64,000 nucleotides of DNA from Frigoribacterium sp. PhB24 (GCF_003755185.1 NZ_RKIC01000013.1:62001-126000), one strand, 5' to 3'; positions 8,739 to 18,209 are shown, counted from the first letter of the stretch. Notes: a model not told the origin generated them from the sequence alone. A program made the numbers and translations.

Positions 8739-9194
8739 GTGCTGACCGACCTCCTCACCCCCGAGACCATCCTCTTCGCCGACCGCGTCGACGGTTGGCG
8801 CGACGCCGTCGAGCGCGTGGCGCAGCCCCTGCTCGACGACGGCGCGATCAGCGTCCACTACGTCGCGGCCATGACCGACTCGATCGCGGCGGGCGGCACC
8901 TACATCGACCTCGGCTTCGGCATCGCGCTCGCGCACAGCCGGCCCGAGAACGGCGTCGAGCGCACCGGGTTGTCGAGCCTCCGCGTCGGCGAGACCGTCC
9001 TGCTGAACGACGAGCCCGCCCACCCGATCGACCTCTTCTTCTGCCTCGCCGCGACCGACCCGCAGAGCCACCTCGACACGATGATGGCCCTCGCCACCCT
9101 GCTCTCCGACGAGACGCTCCGCGCCGAGCTGCTCGCCTCCTCCACCCCCGCCGACACCCTGGCGGTCCTCACCAAGATCGGACAGAACGCATGA
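8739..9194 (+). CDS. PTS EIIA component, ascorbate/mannitol type (UlaC-like)
   Basis: A phosphocarrier of a sugar phosphotransferase system: it takes phosphate from HPr on a His and passes it to EIIB. The 151-residue protein matches the EIIA-2 fold, with the phospho-His probably His66 in GIALAHSRPENGV. The GTG start at 8739 has AGGA seven bases upstream. It overlaps the EIIB gene by four bases (ATGA) and leads an EIIA-EIIB-EIIC operon. The pairing with a UlaA-type EIIC points to ascorbate or a related sugar acid. Confidence 0.85.
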   Translation: MLTDLLTPETILFADRVDGWRDAVERVAQPLLDDGAISVHYVAAMTDSIAAGGTYIDLGFGIALAHSRPENGVERTGLSSLRVGETVLLNDEPAHPIDLFFCLAATDPQSHLDTMMALATLLSDETLRAELLASSTPADTLAVLTKIGQNA

Positions 9195-9493
9195 AATTCC
9201 TCGCCGTCTGCAGCTCGGGCCTCGGCTCGAGCTTCATGGTCCACATGAACATCGAGAAGGTCCTCAAAGAGCAGGGCATCACCGGGGTCGACGTCGACCA
9301 CGCCGATCTCGGCTCGGTGGGCCCTGGTGCCGCCGACGTCATCTTCGTCGGCGCCGACCTGGCCGACTCGGTCGGAGGCCTCGGCGACGTCGTGGTGCTC
9401 GACAGCATCATCGACCTGGCCGAGCTTCGCACCAAGGTGCGCGAGACCGCCGTGCGCAAGGGCGTGACCGTGCCCGACGCCGGGGCCAACTGA
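9191..9493 (+). CDS. PTS EIIB component, ascorbate type (UlaB-like)
   Basis: A 100-residue EIIB of the lactose/ascorbate fold. The phosphocysteine is Cys7 in the P-loop-like VCSSGLGSS. It overlaps the upstream EIIA stop and the downstream EIIC start by one to four bases, so the three PTS proteins are translationally coupled. Confidence 0.88.
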   Translation: MKFLAVCSSGLGSSFMVHMNIEKVLKEQGITGVDVDHADLGSVGPGAADVIFVGADLADSVGGLGDVVVLDSIIDLAELRTKVRETAVRKGVTVPDAGAN

Positions 9494-10950
9494 TGGAGGG
9501 CGTGCTCTCCGTCCTGCTGGACGTCTTCCGCCAGCCCGCGATCATCGTCGCGCTGATCTCGCTCGTCGGCCTGCTGCTGCAGCGCAAGGCGTTCAGCGAC
9601 GTGCTGAAGGGCACCGTACGCACGCTCGTCGGGTTCCTGGTGCTGGCCGCCGGCGCGGGCGTCGTCGTCGCCTCGCTCGACCCGTTCGGCGCCATGTTCC
9701 AGCAGGCGTTCAACGTGCAAGGCGTGGTGCCGAACAACGAGGCGATCGTCGGCCAGGTCCTGCTCGACTACGGGTCGGCCGCCGCGCTGATCTTCTTCTT
9801 CGGGTTCATCGTCAACGTGCTGCTGGCCGCGACGACGCACTTCAAGTACATCTACCTCTCGGGTCACGTCGCCTTCTACATGGCCGCGATGATCGCCGTG
9901 ATCCTCGGCGTCGCCGGGTTCCCGGTGTGGGGCGTCGTGCTCTGGGGCGCGCTGCTGCAGGGCCTCGTCACCACGCTGTCGCCGGCGATCGTGCAGCCCT
10001 TCATGCGGAAGGTCACCGGCTCGAACGACGTCGCCCTCGGCCACACCGGCGGTGCCGGTGTGGCCTTGAGCGGCCTGGTCGCCACGCTGACCCGCGGCAA
10101 GGGCACGCCGTCGAAGTCGACGGAGGACATCACGTTCCCCAAGGGCCTCGGCTTCCTGCGTGACACCACGGTGATCGTGGCGCTCTCGATGGCCGTGATC
10201 TACGTGATCGTCGCGCTGTTCGCCGGGGCCTCGTTCGTCGAGACCGAACTGAGCGGCGGCCAGAACTACATCGTCTACGTCGTCATGCAGGCCGCGACCT
10301 TCTCGGCGGGTGTCTTCGTGATCCTCGCCGGCGTGCGTGTCGTGCTGGCCGAGATCGTGCCCGCGTTCAAGGGCATCAGCGAGCGCCTCGTCAAGAACGC
10401 GATCCCCGCGCTCGACGTGCCGATCACCTTCACCTTCGCCCCGAACGCCGTGCTGATCGGGTTCCTCGCGAGCTTCGTCGGTGGCATCGTCGGCATGTCG
10501 GTGATGATCTTCGCCGGCACCGCCATCGTGATCCCGGGCGTCGTCGCGCACTTCATGACCGGAGCCGCCTCGGGCGTCATCGGCAACGCCGCGGGTGGTC
10601 GACGCGGAGCCGTGCTCGGCGCCTTCGCCAACGGTCTCGCGATCACGTTCCTGCCGCTGTTCCTGCTGCCGGTGCTCGGCGACATCGGGCTGTCGAACTC
10701 GACCTTCTCCGACTCGGACTACGGCGTGGTCGGCATCCTGTTCGGCCAGATCAGCCTGGCCGGCAGTCAGATCGCCGTGATCGTCGCGATCCTCGCATCG
10801 CTCGTGCTGGTCTACGCGTCGAGCCTGTTCGTGCGGGCGCGGGCCCGCCGGAACGGTGGCCGCGACGGTCGCGACGGTGGCGACGGGTCGGACGGCTCCG
10901 CCACCGACGCCGGTACGACTCGCGTCGGCGAGACCGCCTCGGCCCGCTAG
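9493..10950 (+). CDS. PTS EIIC component, ascorbate type (UlaA/SgaT-like)
   Basis: A 485-residue membrane permease subunit with about eleven hydrophobic segments and the UlaA-family FKYIYLSGHVAFYMAAM and GHTGGAG signatures. It imports a sugar acid such as ascorbate with phosphorylation by EIIB. The last ~35 residues are Gly/Asp/Arg-rich and cytoplasmic. No UlaG lactonase or UlaD/E/F enzymes lie nearby. The neighbouring transketolase and GntR regulator suggest the product enters the pentose phosphate pathway, but the substrate is unproven. Confidence 0.87.
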   Translation: MEGVLSVLLDVFRQPAIIVALISLVGLLLQRKAFSDVLKGTVRTLVGFLVLAAGAGVVVASLDPFGAMFQQAFNVQGVVPNNEAIVGQVLLDYGSAAALIFFFGFIVNVLLAATTHFKYIYLSGHVAFYMAAMIAVILGVAGFPVWGVVLWGALLQGLVTTLSPAIVQPFMRKVTGSNDVALGHTGGAGVALSGLVATLTRGKGTPSKSTEDITFPKGLGFLRDTTVIVALSMAVIYVIVALFAGASFVETELSGGQNYIVYVVMQAATFSAGVFVILAGVRVVLAEIVPAFKGISERLVKNAIPALDVPITFTFAPNAVLIGFLASFVGGIVGMSVMIFAGTAIVIPGVVAHFMTGAASGVIGNAAGGRRGAVLGAFANGLAITFLPLFLLPVLGDIGLSNSTFSDSDYGVVGILFGQISLAGSQIAVIVAILASLVLVYASSLFVRARARRNGGRDGRDGGDGSDGSATDAGTTRVGETASAR

Positions 10951-10963
10951 GTCGGCGACCTCC

Positions 10964-11036
10964 CGCAGAAACGGGCGGGTCCGGTGGGAACGGGCGTCTT
11001 CGGACGCCCGCCTCCCCTGGGCCCGCCCGTTCTGCG
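10964..11036. terminator. Two-tier hairpin terminator with UUCG loop
   Basis: The outer arms (CGCAGA-ACGGGCGGG and complement) enclose an inner 8-bp stem CGGGCGTC/GACGCCCG with a TTCG tetraloop at 10991-11010. It lies between the convergent PTS operon and amidohydrolase gene and can act on both. Confidence 0.7.
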
Positions 11037-11060
11037 CGTCCGGGCCGGTCGGCCGTGGGC

Positions 11061-12371
11061 TCAGTGCGTCGCGCCTCCGGACGCCTCGAGGTCGAGCAGC
11101 CACTCGTGGGCTGCGGCCACGAGTGCGTCCACGCCGTTCGTCAGGGTGGGCTCGACGACCGGCGCATAGAGCGGGGAGTGGTTCGAGGGCAGCTGTCCGA
11201 CGACGCGGACGAGGTCGGCAGATGACCGGGCCTCGGCGAACGCAGCGGGGTCGGCACCCCCGAGCAACCAGAAGCTGCACGGGGCGCCCGCCGCCGCGGC
11301 GAGGATGCCCACGTCTTCGCTGCCCGTCACGGGCCCGGGAGCGATGACCTGCTGCTCGCCGAAGCGACGCACCAAGGAGGCGCGGGTGCGGTCCGCCGCG
11401 AACGGGTCGTTCACGACGGCCGGAAAGCTCTCGTAGTGCTCGATCGTCGGCGGCTGCGGTGCGCCGGCCGCCGAGGCCTCGCCCACGGCGATGCGCGTGA
11501 TGGCGGCGAGTGCCCGTTCGCGGACGTGCTCGTCGAACGACCGCATGCTGATCAGGATCTCGGCGGTGTCGGGGATCACGTTGTTCTTGGTGCCCGCGTG
11601 GATCGAGCCGACGGTGACGACCAGCCGGTCGGCCGCGGACGTCTCGCGAGACACGACGGACTGCAACCGCAGGACGGTCGCGGCCGCCAGCACGATGGGG
11701 TCGACGGTCGTCTCGGGCCGCGAGCCGTGCCCCCCGCGACCGTGGAAGGTGATGCGGATGCCGTCCTGCGCGGCGAACGCCGGGCCGGACTGCAGGGCGA
11801 CGAAACCGGCCGGGAACGGCGCGACGTGCTGGCCGAGGACGACGGCGGGGGCGGGGATGCGGTCGAAGAGCCCGTCGGCGACGAGCGCGCGAGCGCCGGC
11901 ACCGAGTTCTTCGGCGGGTTGGAAGAGCACCTCGAGGGTGCCCGACCAGGCGCCGTCGGCCGCCAGTCGGCGGGCGGCACCGACGAGGCAGGTCACGTGG
12001 ACGTCGTGGCCGCAGGCGTGCATCACCGGCACGTCGCGGCCGTCGGGATCGACACCTCGGGCGGTGCTCGCGTAGTCCAGGCCGGTGGCCTCGGCGACGG
12101 GCAGGCCGTCCATGTCGGCGCGGAGCAGCACGGTCGGGCCGTCCCCGCGACGGAGGACGCCGACCACGCCCGTCCCCCCGATGCCGGTCTGCACCTCGAA
12201 GCCGAGGGCGGTCAGTTCGGCCGCGACGATCGCGGCCGTCGCCTTCTCGTGGAACGACAGCTCGGGGTGTCGGTGCAGGTGTCGGTACAACTCGTCGAGC
12301 GGGGCGCCCACGGCCGGCGGCCGGGCGTCGTCGAGAGGGGGGCGCGGCTGGTCGGTGCCGGTCGAGGTCAT
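11061..12371 (-). CDS. M20 family amidohydrolase (hippurate/IAA-amino acid hydrolase type)
   Basis: A metal-dependent amidase or carboxypeptidase of the M20D group, which removes acyl groups from amino acids. Metal-binding and catalytic signatures are HRHPELSFHE, HACGHDVH, the catalytic FQPAEELGAG, GQHVAP and the C-terminal LPSNHSPLYAP. At 436 residues it has the family's usual length. No signal peptide is seen, so it is cytoplasmic. It is a single gene between the PTS terminator and an FAD monooxygenase, and its natural substrate is not evident. Confidence 0.87.
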   Translation of the reverse strand: MTSTGTDQPRPPLDDARPPAVGAPLDELYRHLHRHPELSFHEKATAAIVAAELTALGFEVQTGIGGTGVVGVLRRGDGPTVLLRADMDGLPVAEATGLDYASTARGVDPDGRDVPVMHACGHDVHVTCLVGAARRLAADGAWSGTLEVLFQPAEELGAGARALVADGLFDRIPAPAVVLGQHVAPFPAGFVALQSGPAFAAQDGIRITFHGRGGHGSRPETTVDPIVLAAATVLRLQSVVSRETSAADRLVVTVGSIHAGTKNNVIPDTAEILISMRSFDEHVRERALAAITRIAVGEASAAGAPQPPTIEHYESFPAVVNDPFAADRTRASLVRRFGEQQVIAPGPVTGSEDVGILAAAAGAPCSFWLLGGADPAAFAEARSSADLVRVVGQLPSNHSPLYAPVVEPTLTNGVDALVAAAHEWLLDLEASGGATH

Positions 12372-12460
12372 GAGGTGCTCCTCTGGTGGTGCGTGGGTGG
12401 TCCGTCGCCTCGACGCTACTCACCACCCCCGACACCCGCCGGGTCCCCCGGGCCGGCCCG

Positions 12461-13795
12461 TCAGGCCTCGAGGTGCGCGTAGTCGGGCAGGTCGAGGGCG
12501 TCGGCCGGCGGGGTGGAGAAGCGCGCTCCGAGCCGACCGGCGAGCCGGGTCGAGGCGAGCCGCACCCCGGCGTGGAACACGGCGACCCCGGCCCGGGTCC
12601 TCGGGTTCGCGACCCGCGGCACCCCCGGGGGCAGCTGCTGAGACTGCTCGACGTAGGGCCGCATCAGCCGCTCGTACCCGGAGAACGCGTCGTGGTGGTG
12701 CCGGTGCGCGGCGAGTTCTCCGGCCAGCACGTAGGCCCCGGCGAGGGACAGGCTCGTGCCCATGCCGCTGACCGGCGACGCGCAGTACCCGGCGTCGCCC
12801 ACGAGCGCCACCCGGCCCGACGACCAGCGCGGAGCGCGCACCTGCCCGATCGACTCGACGTAGAGGTCGTCGGCGCTGTCGAACCCGTCGAGCACACGGC
12901 GGGCCTCCCAGCCGGCGTCGCCGAAGATCTCGCGCAGCCGGACCCGCTGCTCGTCGACGCTGCGCCGTTCGGCCCCGGCCCGCTCGCGGGTGCGGTCGGT
13001 GACGAACGACATCGCGGCACGGATCGTGCCGTGGGAGTCCGGGCGGAGGGTGATCGAGCGGCCCCCGGCGGCGTTGTACCAGCGCCACCAGTCGTCGTCG
13101 GCGGCCGTGCGCGGGATCGTCGCGTACGAGGTCTCGAGCCCGAGCGACCGGACCCTCGGTTCGTCGCCGAACACCAGTCGTCGCGTGCTCGAACCGATGC
13201 CGTCGGCGGCGATCACGAGGTCGAAGCGCTCATCGGAGGCGTGCTCGAACGAGACGACGACCCCCGACGAACCGGACCCGGGAGGCGCGACGCGGTCCGG
13301 CACGGACCGCGCGGTGGTCGCGTGGTCGCTCCCCGCGTCCTCGCGCCCGGCCTCCTCGCGCCCGGCCTCCTCGCGAATCGCGGTGATGCGGTCTCCGAAG
13401 CGGTACTCGGTGCCGCCGCCGGTGCCGTCGCCCGTGCTGCGCTCGACGAGGAGCCGCGCGAGATCGCCTCGCAGGATCTCGAGTTCGGCGGTCGCGCCTC
13501 CGGAGTCCGAGGTGCCGGCCGCGAACTCGGCGACCGTGCCGCCGGTCGGCCCGATGAAGCGGGTACCGACCTCGCCCGTGGTGGCGGCGCGGATGTCGTC
13601 CTCGAGGCCCATGCGGCGGGCGACCTCACGACCGGCCCCACGGACGTCGACGTTCTGGCCGCCGGTGCGGAGCTCGGGTGCGCGTTCGACGATCGTCGTC
13701 TCGAAGCCGTAGCGGTTCAGCCAGTACGCGAGGGCGGGCCCGGCGATGCTGGCACCCGAGATCAGGACGCGGGTGCGCGGTGTGGAGGTGGTCAC
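12461..13795 (-). CDS. FAD-dependent monooxygenase (TetX/PHBH-like)
   Basis: A flavoprotein hydroxylase of the p-hydroxybenzoate hydroxylase group. An N-terminal Rossmann motif GASIAGPALAYWL (about 14-26) binds FAD, and the second FAD motif is GRVALVGDAGYCASPVSGMG (about 329-348). Proteins with this start often modify antibiotics or aromatic compounds. Two insertions look recent: an EEAGREEAGREDAG repeat and a nearby Pro/Gly stretch, both in G/C-rich low-complexity DNA. It is divergent from a MarR regulator, the usual arrangement for drug- or phenol-responsive oxygenases. Confidence 0.85.
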   Translation of the reverse strand: MTTSTPRTRVLISGASIAGPALAYWLNRYGFETTIVERAPELRTGGQNVDVRGAGREVARRMGLEDDIRAATTGEVGTRFIGPTGGTVAEFAAGTSDSGGATAELEILRGDLARLLVERSTGDGTGGGTEYRFGDRITAIREEAGREEAGREDAGSDHATTARSVPDRVAPPGSGSSGVVVSFEHASDERFDLVIAADGIGSSTRRLVFGDEPRVRSLGLETSYATIPRTAADDDWWRWYNAAGGRSITLRPDSHGTIRAAMSFVTDRTRERAGAERRSVDEQRVRLREIFGDAGWEARRVLDGFDSADDLYVESIGQVRAPRWSSGRVALVGDAGYCASPVSGMGTSLSLAGAYVLAGELAAHRHHHDAFSGYERLMRPYVEQSQQLPPGVPRVANPRTRAGVAVFHAGVRLASTRLAGRLGARFSTPPADALDLPDYAHLEA

Positions 13796-13810
13796 GAGTT
13801 GCTCCCTCGG

Positions 13811-13821
13811 TTGATTATCAA
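13811..13821. promoter_or_regulatory. Probable MarR operator
   Basis: TTGATTATCAA, an 11-base palindrome (one central mismatch), lies 15 bases from the monooxygenase start and 35 bases before the MarR start. A divergent site of this type would let MarR repress both genes. Confidence 0.5.
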
Positions 13822-13855
13822 CAGAATTGGCAATCTACACGGTTATCCTCGTCGT

Positions 13856-14374
13856 GTGACCGACACAGACCCCCGAGGGCGACCCGACCCGCGCGCTCGC
13901 GCCGACCGAGACGACCGGACCCGCGCCCGGCGTGACGGGCGCGACCTGCCCGCCGACGACATCCGTGCCCGCGTGCAGCAGCTCGCCGTGCGGCAGCAAC
14001 GGTTCGAGCGCCACCTGGCCGAGCGTCTGGGTGTCGACCGGGCCGGGCTCGACGCCATGGACCACCTGATCACCACCGGCCCGGCCACGCCGAGCGAACT
14101 GGCCCGCCGGGTCGAGGTGTCGACGGCCGCGATGACGCTCGTGCTGAACCGACTCGAGTCGGCCGGTCACGTCCGCCGCGAGCGGCACCCCTCGGACGGC
14201 CGCAAGCTGATCGTCACGGCCGAGCAGGCGTCGTCCGACCTGGCCTACGAGCAGGTGGTGCCGATGATCCACGGCATCGAGCGCATCGTCGACGAGCTGG
14301 ACGAGACCGAACGTGCGGTGGTGCAGGGGTTCCTCGACCGACTGATCGCGGTGTACGACGACGCGACCCCCTGA
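13856..14374 (+). CDS. MarR-family transcriptional regulator
   Basis: A 172-residue winged-helix regulator. After an Arg/Asp-rich N-terminus of ~40 residues comes the MarR fold, with recognition helix TPSELARRVEVSTAAMTLVLNRLE and wing GHVRRERHPSDGRKL. The GTG at 13856 is the only plausible start. A TATCCT hexamer sits at 13844-13849, 6 bases upstream, so the message may be leaderless. It probably represses the divergent FAD monooxygenase in response to a small aromatic ligand. Confidence 0.85.
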   Translation: MTDTDPRGRPDPRARADRDDRTRARRDGRDLPADDIRARVQQLAVRQQRFERHLAERLGVDRAGLDAMDHLITTGPATPSELARRVEVSTAAMTLVLNRLESAGHVRRERHPSDGRKLIVTAEQASSDLAYEQVVPMIHGIERIVDELDETERAVVQGFLDRLIAVYDDATP

Positions 14375-14428
14375 GGCCGTCCGACGCGTGCCGCCCCGAC
14401 CCGCGCCTCCCGGGCTGGGGGTCGCGGC

Positions 14429-15316
14429 TCAGCGGCGCCGCAGCCGCGACGCCTGCAGCACGGCCGTCACGACGACCACGCCCACCACGAACAACGCGGT
14501 CGGCACGAGCGGTCCGCCCGACGGCGCGAGCGCTTGCCCGGTGTCGGTCTGCCACGGCCAGAGCGCGCGCAGCGAGCCGACCATCAGCCCGGTCATGATC
14601 GACAGCGTCACGCGCCGGCGGTGTTCGAGGAGCCACTGCAGCACCGAGACGAAGGACGCGAGCCCGGCCACGGCTCCGAGCACGAACAACCCGAGGTAGG
14701 CGAGGTCGCGCTCGTTGACGGCCGCGAGGGTCGGGGCGTACATGCCGACCGTGAGCAGCACGAACGAGCCCGAGAGACCCGGGACCACGAGGGCGCAGAC
14801 GGCGACGGCGGCCGACAGCACGATGACGACGGGCGACGGCTCGAGCGGGGCCGACGACGGGATGCCGGTCAGCACGAACGACACGGCCGCGGCGACCGCG
14901 GCGAGCGCCCACTCGCGGGCGCGCCATCGGCCGCCGACCATGCGGGCCGGCACGGCGATGCTCGCGACGATCAGGCCGGCGAAGAGAGCCCGGGTCTCGA
15001 CCGGGTGGTCGTCGAAGAGCGGCGCCACGATCGCCGACGCCGTGACGACGGCCAGCACCATGCCGACGCCGACGGGCACGATCACCGCCCACGACACGGC
15101 GCCGAAGTGGTGGCGGGCCCGGCTCGTCCCCCGGCCCCGAGCGAGGTCGGCCCCGCCCCGGACCACACCGCGCACGAGGTGACCGGCCGAGCCGATCAGG
15201 TCGTCGTAGACGCCCACGAGCAGGGCGACGGTGCCGCCGCTGATCCCCGGGGCGACCTCGACCACCCCGATCAGTGCCCCGCGCACGAGGTCGGTCAGGC
15301 TGCGGCCTGGTCTCAC
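14429..15316 (-). CDS. DUF368 membrane protein (undecaprenyl-phosphate flippase family, PopT-like)
   Basis: A 295-residue protein with about eight hydrophobic segments. The N-terminal RGALIGVVEVAPGISGGTVALLVGVYD signature (about residues 11-38) is the DUF368 hallmark, and a VPGLSGSFVLLTVGMY repeat of it occurs near residue 180. DUF368 proteins were shown to recycle undecaprenyl phosphate across the cytoplasmic membrane (PopT family), which supports cell-wall synthesis. It is a single gene, convergent with the MarR gene and divergent from the NERD gene. Confidence 0.88.
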   Translation of the reverse strand: MRPGRSLTDLVRGALIGVVEVAPGISGGTVALLVGVYDDLIGSAGHLVRGVVRGGADLARGRGTSRARHHFGAVSWAVIVPVGVGMVLAVVTASAIVAPLFDDHPVETRALFAGLIVASIAVPARMVGGRWRAREWALAAVAAAVSFVLTGIPSSAPLEPSPVVIVLSAAVAVCALVVPGLSGSFVLLTVGMYAPTLAAVNERDLAYLGLFVLGAVAGLASFVSVLQWLLEHRRRVTLSIMTGLMVGSLRALWPWQTDTGQALAPSGGPLVPTALFVVGVVVVTAVLQASRLRRR

Positions 15317-15486
15317 GGTCGGCTCCCCTCGATCGGACGAGCGACCACGGTATCGGCCCGCCGGACCGCGCGGCTGGGAGCCGCGCGGCCCGCATCACGC
15401 CAGGAGGTGGGCACCGCGCCGCCCCGACCCCGACCCGCCCGGCGAGGCACCCCCGCCACGCCCGCACGCCGTGTTCTGCTGGACGC

Positions 15487-16578
15487 ATGCCGTTCGACCA
15501 GAGCCTCGTCCCGTGGATCATCGCCGCCTTGCTGCTCGTCGTCCTGATCGTCGTCGCCGTCGTGCTGCGCGCCCGGGCGAAGCGTGCCCTGACCGCCGCG
15601 AAGGCCGCCGCCGACGAGCAGGCCCGGGCTGCCCGTGAGCAGCACGTGGCACTCGCCGCGGCCCACGACGACGCCCTCGCGCAGGCCGCCGCCGACCATG
15701 CCCGCGAGCGCGACACCCTGGGTGCCGAACGCCAGGCCGCCCTCACCGAGGCGAAGCAGGCCCGTGACCTCGTGGCGGCCGGCCTCAAGTGGGAGGCCAC
15801 CTCGCGCGACGACATCGCCGAGACCTGTCGTCAGCTGGGGGTCGACGCCGTGTTGCTGACCAACGTGGTCTTCGTGCCCGTGGCGACCAGCGCCTCCTCG
15901 CGGTTCGTCGCCCAGGTCGACCACGTCCTGCTCAGCGAGACCGGCGTGATGGTGATCGAGAACAAGGGCTGGAACGGCATCGTCTTCGACGGGCTCACGC
16001 CGAGCAGCGTCTTCCCGGCGTTCGCCGGCCTGTTCGACGAGAGCACGATGACGCCGCCCTTCGCGCTGCAGGTCGTCAAGGACTCCCCTACTGTCCTCAC
16101 CGTCCGGACGCATCTCGGCCGGGACGCCCCCGCGTCGCAGGTGCGCAGGCAGGCGCAGCGGCTGTCCGATCGGGTGCAGGCCGAGACCGGTGTCCGGCTC
16201 TGGTTCGACACCTGCGTGTTCTACTCGCACCGTGACGCGACGGTCTTCGCGACCGAGCGCGACGCGACCGACGGAGGCGCGGCGACGGCGATCGTGTCGC
16301 ACCGGTCCCAGCTCGCGGGCGTCGTGCGCGAACTGACCTCGCGGCCGACGAAGAAGCTGTCCCGGGCGCGGGTCGACGACCTGGCCCGACTGTTCGCGTC
16401 GTACGGAGCTGACGTGCTGCGCTTCGGCGCCCATGCCCACGAGCTGCGTGAGGCGCCGGAACCGCGGGAGGCGCCGGTCGCGTCGACCCCGCAGGTCGCC
16501 GTCGCGTCGGTGCCCGAGGCCGCGGACGCGCCGCCTCAGGAGGCGGCGGACGTCCAGCTGCCCGACCCGACCGAGTGA
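15487..16578 (+). CDS. NERD domain protein with N-terminal membrane helix and coiled coil
   Basis: A 363-residue protein. One membrane helix (about 9-28) is followed by an Ala-rich coiled coil (about 32-100) and then a nuclease-related (NERD) domain. In that domain VDHVLLSETGVMVIENKGW carries the E-x-K of the restriction-endonuclease-like fold. Its topology resembles RmuC-type proteins. The tail is rich in Glu-Ala-Pro and probably disordered. The ATG is at 15487; the frame is open upstream but without coding bias. It begins MPFDQ, like the shared start region of two genes described at 31719 and 38052. The nuclease function is only predicted. Confidence 0.75.
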   Translation: MPFDQSLVPWIIAALLLVVLIVVAVVLRARAKRALTAAKAAADEQARAAREQHVALAAAHDDALAQAAADHARERDTLGAERQAALTEAKQARDLVAAGLKWEATSRDDIAETCRQLGVDAVLLTNVVFVPVATSASSRFVAQVDHVLLSETGVMVIENKGWNGIVFDGLTPSSVFPAFAGLFDESTMTPPFALQVVKDSPTVLTVRTHLGRDAPASQVRRQAQRLSDRVQAETGVRLWFDTCVFYSHRDATVFATERDATDGGAATAIVSHRSQLAGVVRELTSRPTKKLSRARVDDLARLFASYGADVLRFGAHAHELREAPEPREAPVASTPQVAVASVPEAADAPPQEAADVQLPDPTE

Positions 16579-16593
16579 TCTCTCGGCGCTCCG

Positions 16594-17583
16594 TCACCGG
16601 ATGACGGGGTCGCCGCCCGGCCCCGACCCGTCGCCGAGCCCGCCGAGGTCGACCGCGCCCTCCCAGTCGCCCGCGTGACGGCACGCCGCGGCGCCCGACA
16701 GGCTCGCGAGCCGCAGACGTCCGGTCAGCCGCTCGCCCCGGGCCCACCCCGCGAGGTACCCCGCGACGAAGGCGTCCCCGGCGCCGACGGTGTCGACCAC
16801 GTCGATCTCGTGCGCGACGACCGAGGCCCGGTCGCCTCCGTCGATCGCGAACGCTCCGGCCGCGCCCGCCGTGACCACGACGTGCTCGTGCCCTACCCCG
16901 GCCAACGCGTCGGCGGCGAGTTCGGCCTGTTCGAGGCCGGGCACCCGGGGGTCGCCCCCGGACGAGGCACCCACGAGGAACGGCACCTCGTCGACGCTCG
17001 CGACCACGAGGTCGGCCGCCGCGGCCAGCTCTCGGTGCGCCTCGGCGGCGGGCCGGTCGCCCCACAGCCGCGGCCGGTGGTTGACGTCGAACGAGACGAG
17101 GGCGCCGGCCTCGCGGGCCCGGGTGACGAGGTGCCGGACGGCCTCCGCGGCGGAATCCGAGAGGCAGCCGGTGATGCCGGTCACGTGCACGAGGGTGCCG
17201 GGCGCCAGGTCGAGGCCGAACGCGTCGACGTCGGCGGGGGTGAGGGCGCTGCCCGCGCTGCCGGCGCGGTGGTACGAGACGGCGGTGCGGCCGTCGGCGA
17301 GGACGTCCTTGACGAGGAGGCCGGTGGGGCGGTCCGGGTCGACGACGGTGCGGACGGTCACGCCCTCGGCCCGCAGCTCGCGGACGACGCGGCGGGCGAG
17401 CGAGTCGGCCGCCACGCGCCCGGCCCAGACGACCGGGACGCCCAGGTGGGCGAGCGTCATCGCGACGTTGGCTTCGGCGCCGCCGGTGCCGACGGCCACC
17501 TGATCGGCCCGCCAGAGCTGCTCGTCGGGTCCGGACCGGAAGACGGCGAGCCCCTCGCCGACGGTGACGACGCGCTCGATCAT
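16594..17583 (-). CDS. PfkB-family sugar kinase, probably 2-dehydro-3-deoxygluconate kinase
   Basis: A 329-residue ribokinase-fold enzyme. It has the N-terminal GTGGAEANVAMTLAHLG sugar-binding signature and the C-terminal DTVGAGDAFVAGYLAG motif with the catalytic Asp. It starts inside the stop codon of the KDPG aldolase gene (ATGA overlap), so the two are made together. Kinase plus aldolase fits phosphorylation of KDG and cleavage of KDPG into pyruvate and glyceraldehyde 3-phosphate, as in hexuronate or gluconate catabolism. The exact sugar is inferred from this pairing. Confidence 0.85.
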   Translation of the reverse strand: MIERVVTVGEGLAVFRSGPDEQLWRADQVAVGTGGAEANVAMTLAHLGVPVVWAGRVAADSLARRVVRELRAEGVTVRTVVDPDRPTGLLVKDVLADGRTAVSYHRAGSAGSALTPADVDAFGLDLAPGTLVHVTGITGCLSDSAAEAVRHLVTRAREAGALVSFDVNHRPRLWGDRPAAEAHRELAAAADLVVASVDEVPFLVGASSGGDPRVPGLEQAELAADALAGVGHEHVVVTAGAAGAFAIDGGDRASVVAHEIDVVDTVGAGDAFVAGYLAGWARGERLTGRLRLASLSGAAACRHAGDWEGAVDLGGLGDGSGPGGDPVIR

Positions 17584-18209
17584 GCCGTCACCTGCTCGCG
17601 GAACGCACGGGCCCGGTCGGTGACCAGGTCGAAGCGTCCGGCTGCGACCGCGTCCCGGGGGGTGATCCAGCTCGTGCTGACCGAGTGCACGGCGTCCCCC
17701 CGATAGGACGCGGCCTCGGCGAGACCGACTCCCCCGCTCGGGACGAACCGCAGATCGGGGAACGGCCCGGCGAGGGCCGAGATCGCCGCCGCCCCGCCGA
17801 GCTGGGCCGCGGGGAAGAACTTCTGCACCGTGAAACCCGCCGAACGCGCCCGCATCACCTCCGTGGCCGTGGCCACGCCGGGCACGTGCGGCACGCCGAG
17901 CGAGCGACACCGGTCGGCGACCGCCTCGTCGAGCCCCGGGCTGACGACGAACGCCGCCCCGGCCTCGACGGACGCGTCGACCTGCTCGCACGACAGTGCC
18001 GTGCCGCACCCGACGACGAAGTCGGGCACCCCGGCCATGGCCCGCATCGCCTCGACCGCGCCCGGCGTGCGGAGGGTCACCTCGGCGCACGGCACACCGC
18101 CCGCCACGAGGGCACGGGCGAGCGGGACGGCCCGCCCCGGGTCGTCGATGACGACCACGGGCAGCACCCGGATCTCGGAGAGACGGGCGAGGACGTCGGC
18201 GGCGCTCAT
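17580..18209 (-). CDS. eda: KDPG/KHG aldolase
   Basis: A 209-residue class I aldolase of the Entner-Doudoroff and hexuronate pathways. Key positions are the catalytic Glu in CAEVTLRTPG, the phosphate/substrate Thr in GCGTAL and the Schiff-base Lys in FTVQKFFPAAQLGG, with the FVPSGGV phosphate loop after it. It precedes and overlaps the KDG kinase gene. No dehydratase gene is adjacent. Confidence 0.9.
   Translation of the reverse strand: MSAADVLARLSEIRVLPVVVIDDPGRAVPLARALVAGGVPCAEVTLRTPGAVEAMRAMAGVPDFVVGCGTALSCEQVDASVEAGAAFVVSPGLDEAVADRCRSLGVPHVPGVATATEVMRARSAGFTVQKFFPAAQLGGAAAISALAGPFPDLRFVPSGGVGLAEAASYRGDAVHSVSTSWITPRDAVAAGRFDLVTDRARAFREQVTA

Noticed and set aside
9169-12435. A 1088-codon open frame on the - strand across the EIIB/EIIC genes and the amidohydrolase
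   Set aside because: It is a GC-rich shadow frame. The PTS genes on + and the amidohydrolase in another - frame show clear family signatures; this one is Arg/His-rich with no domain.
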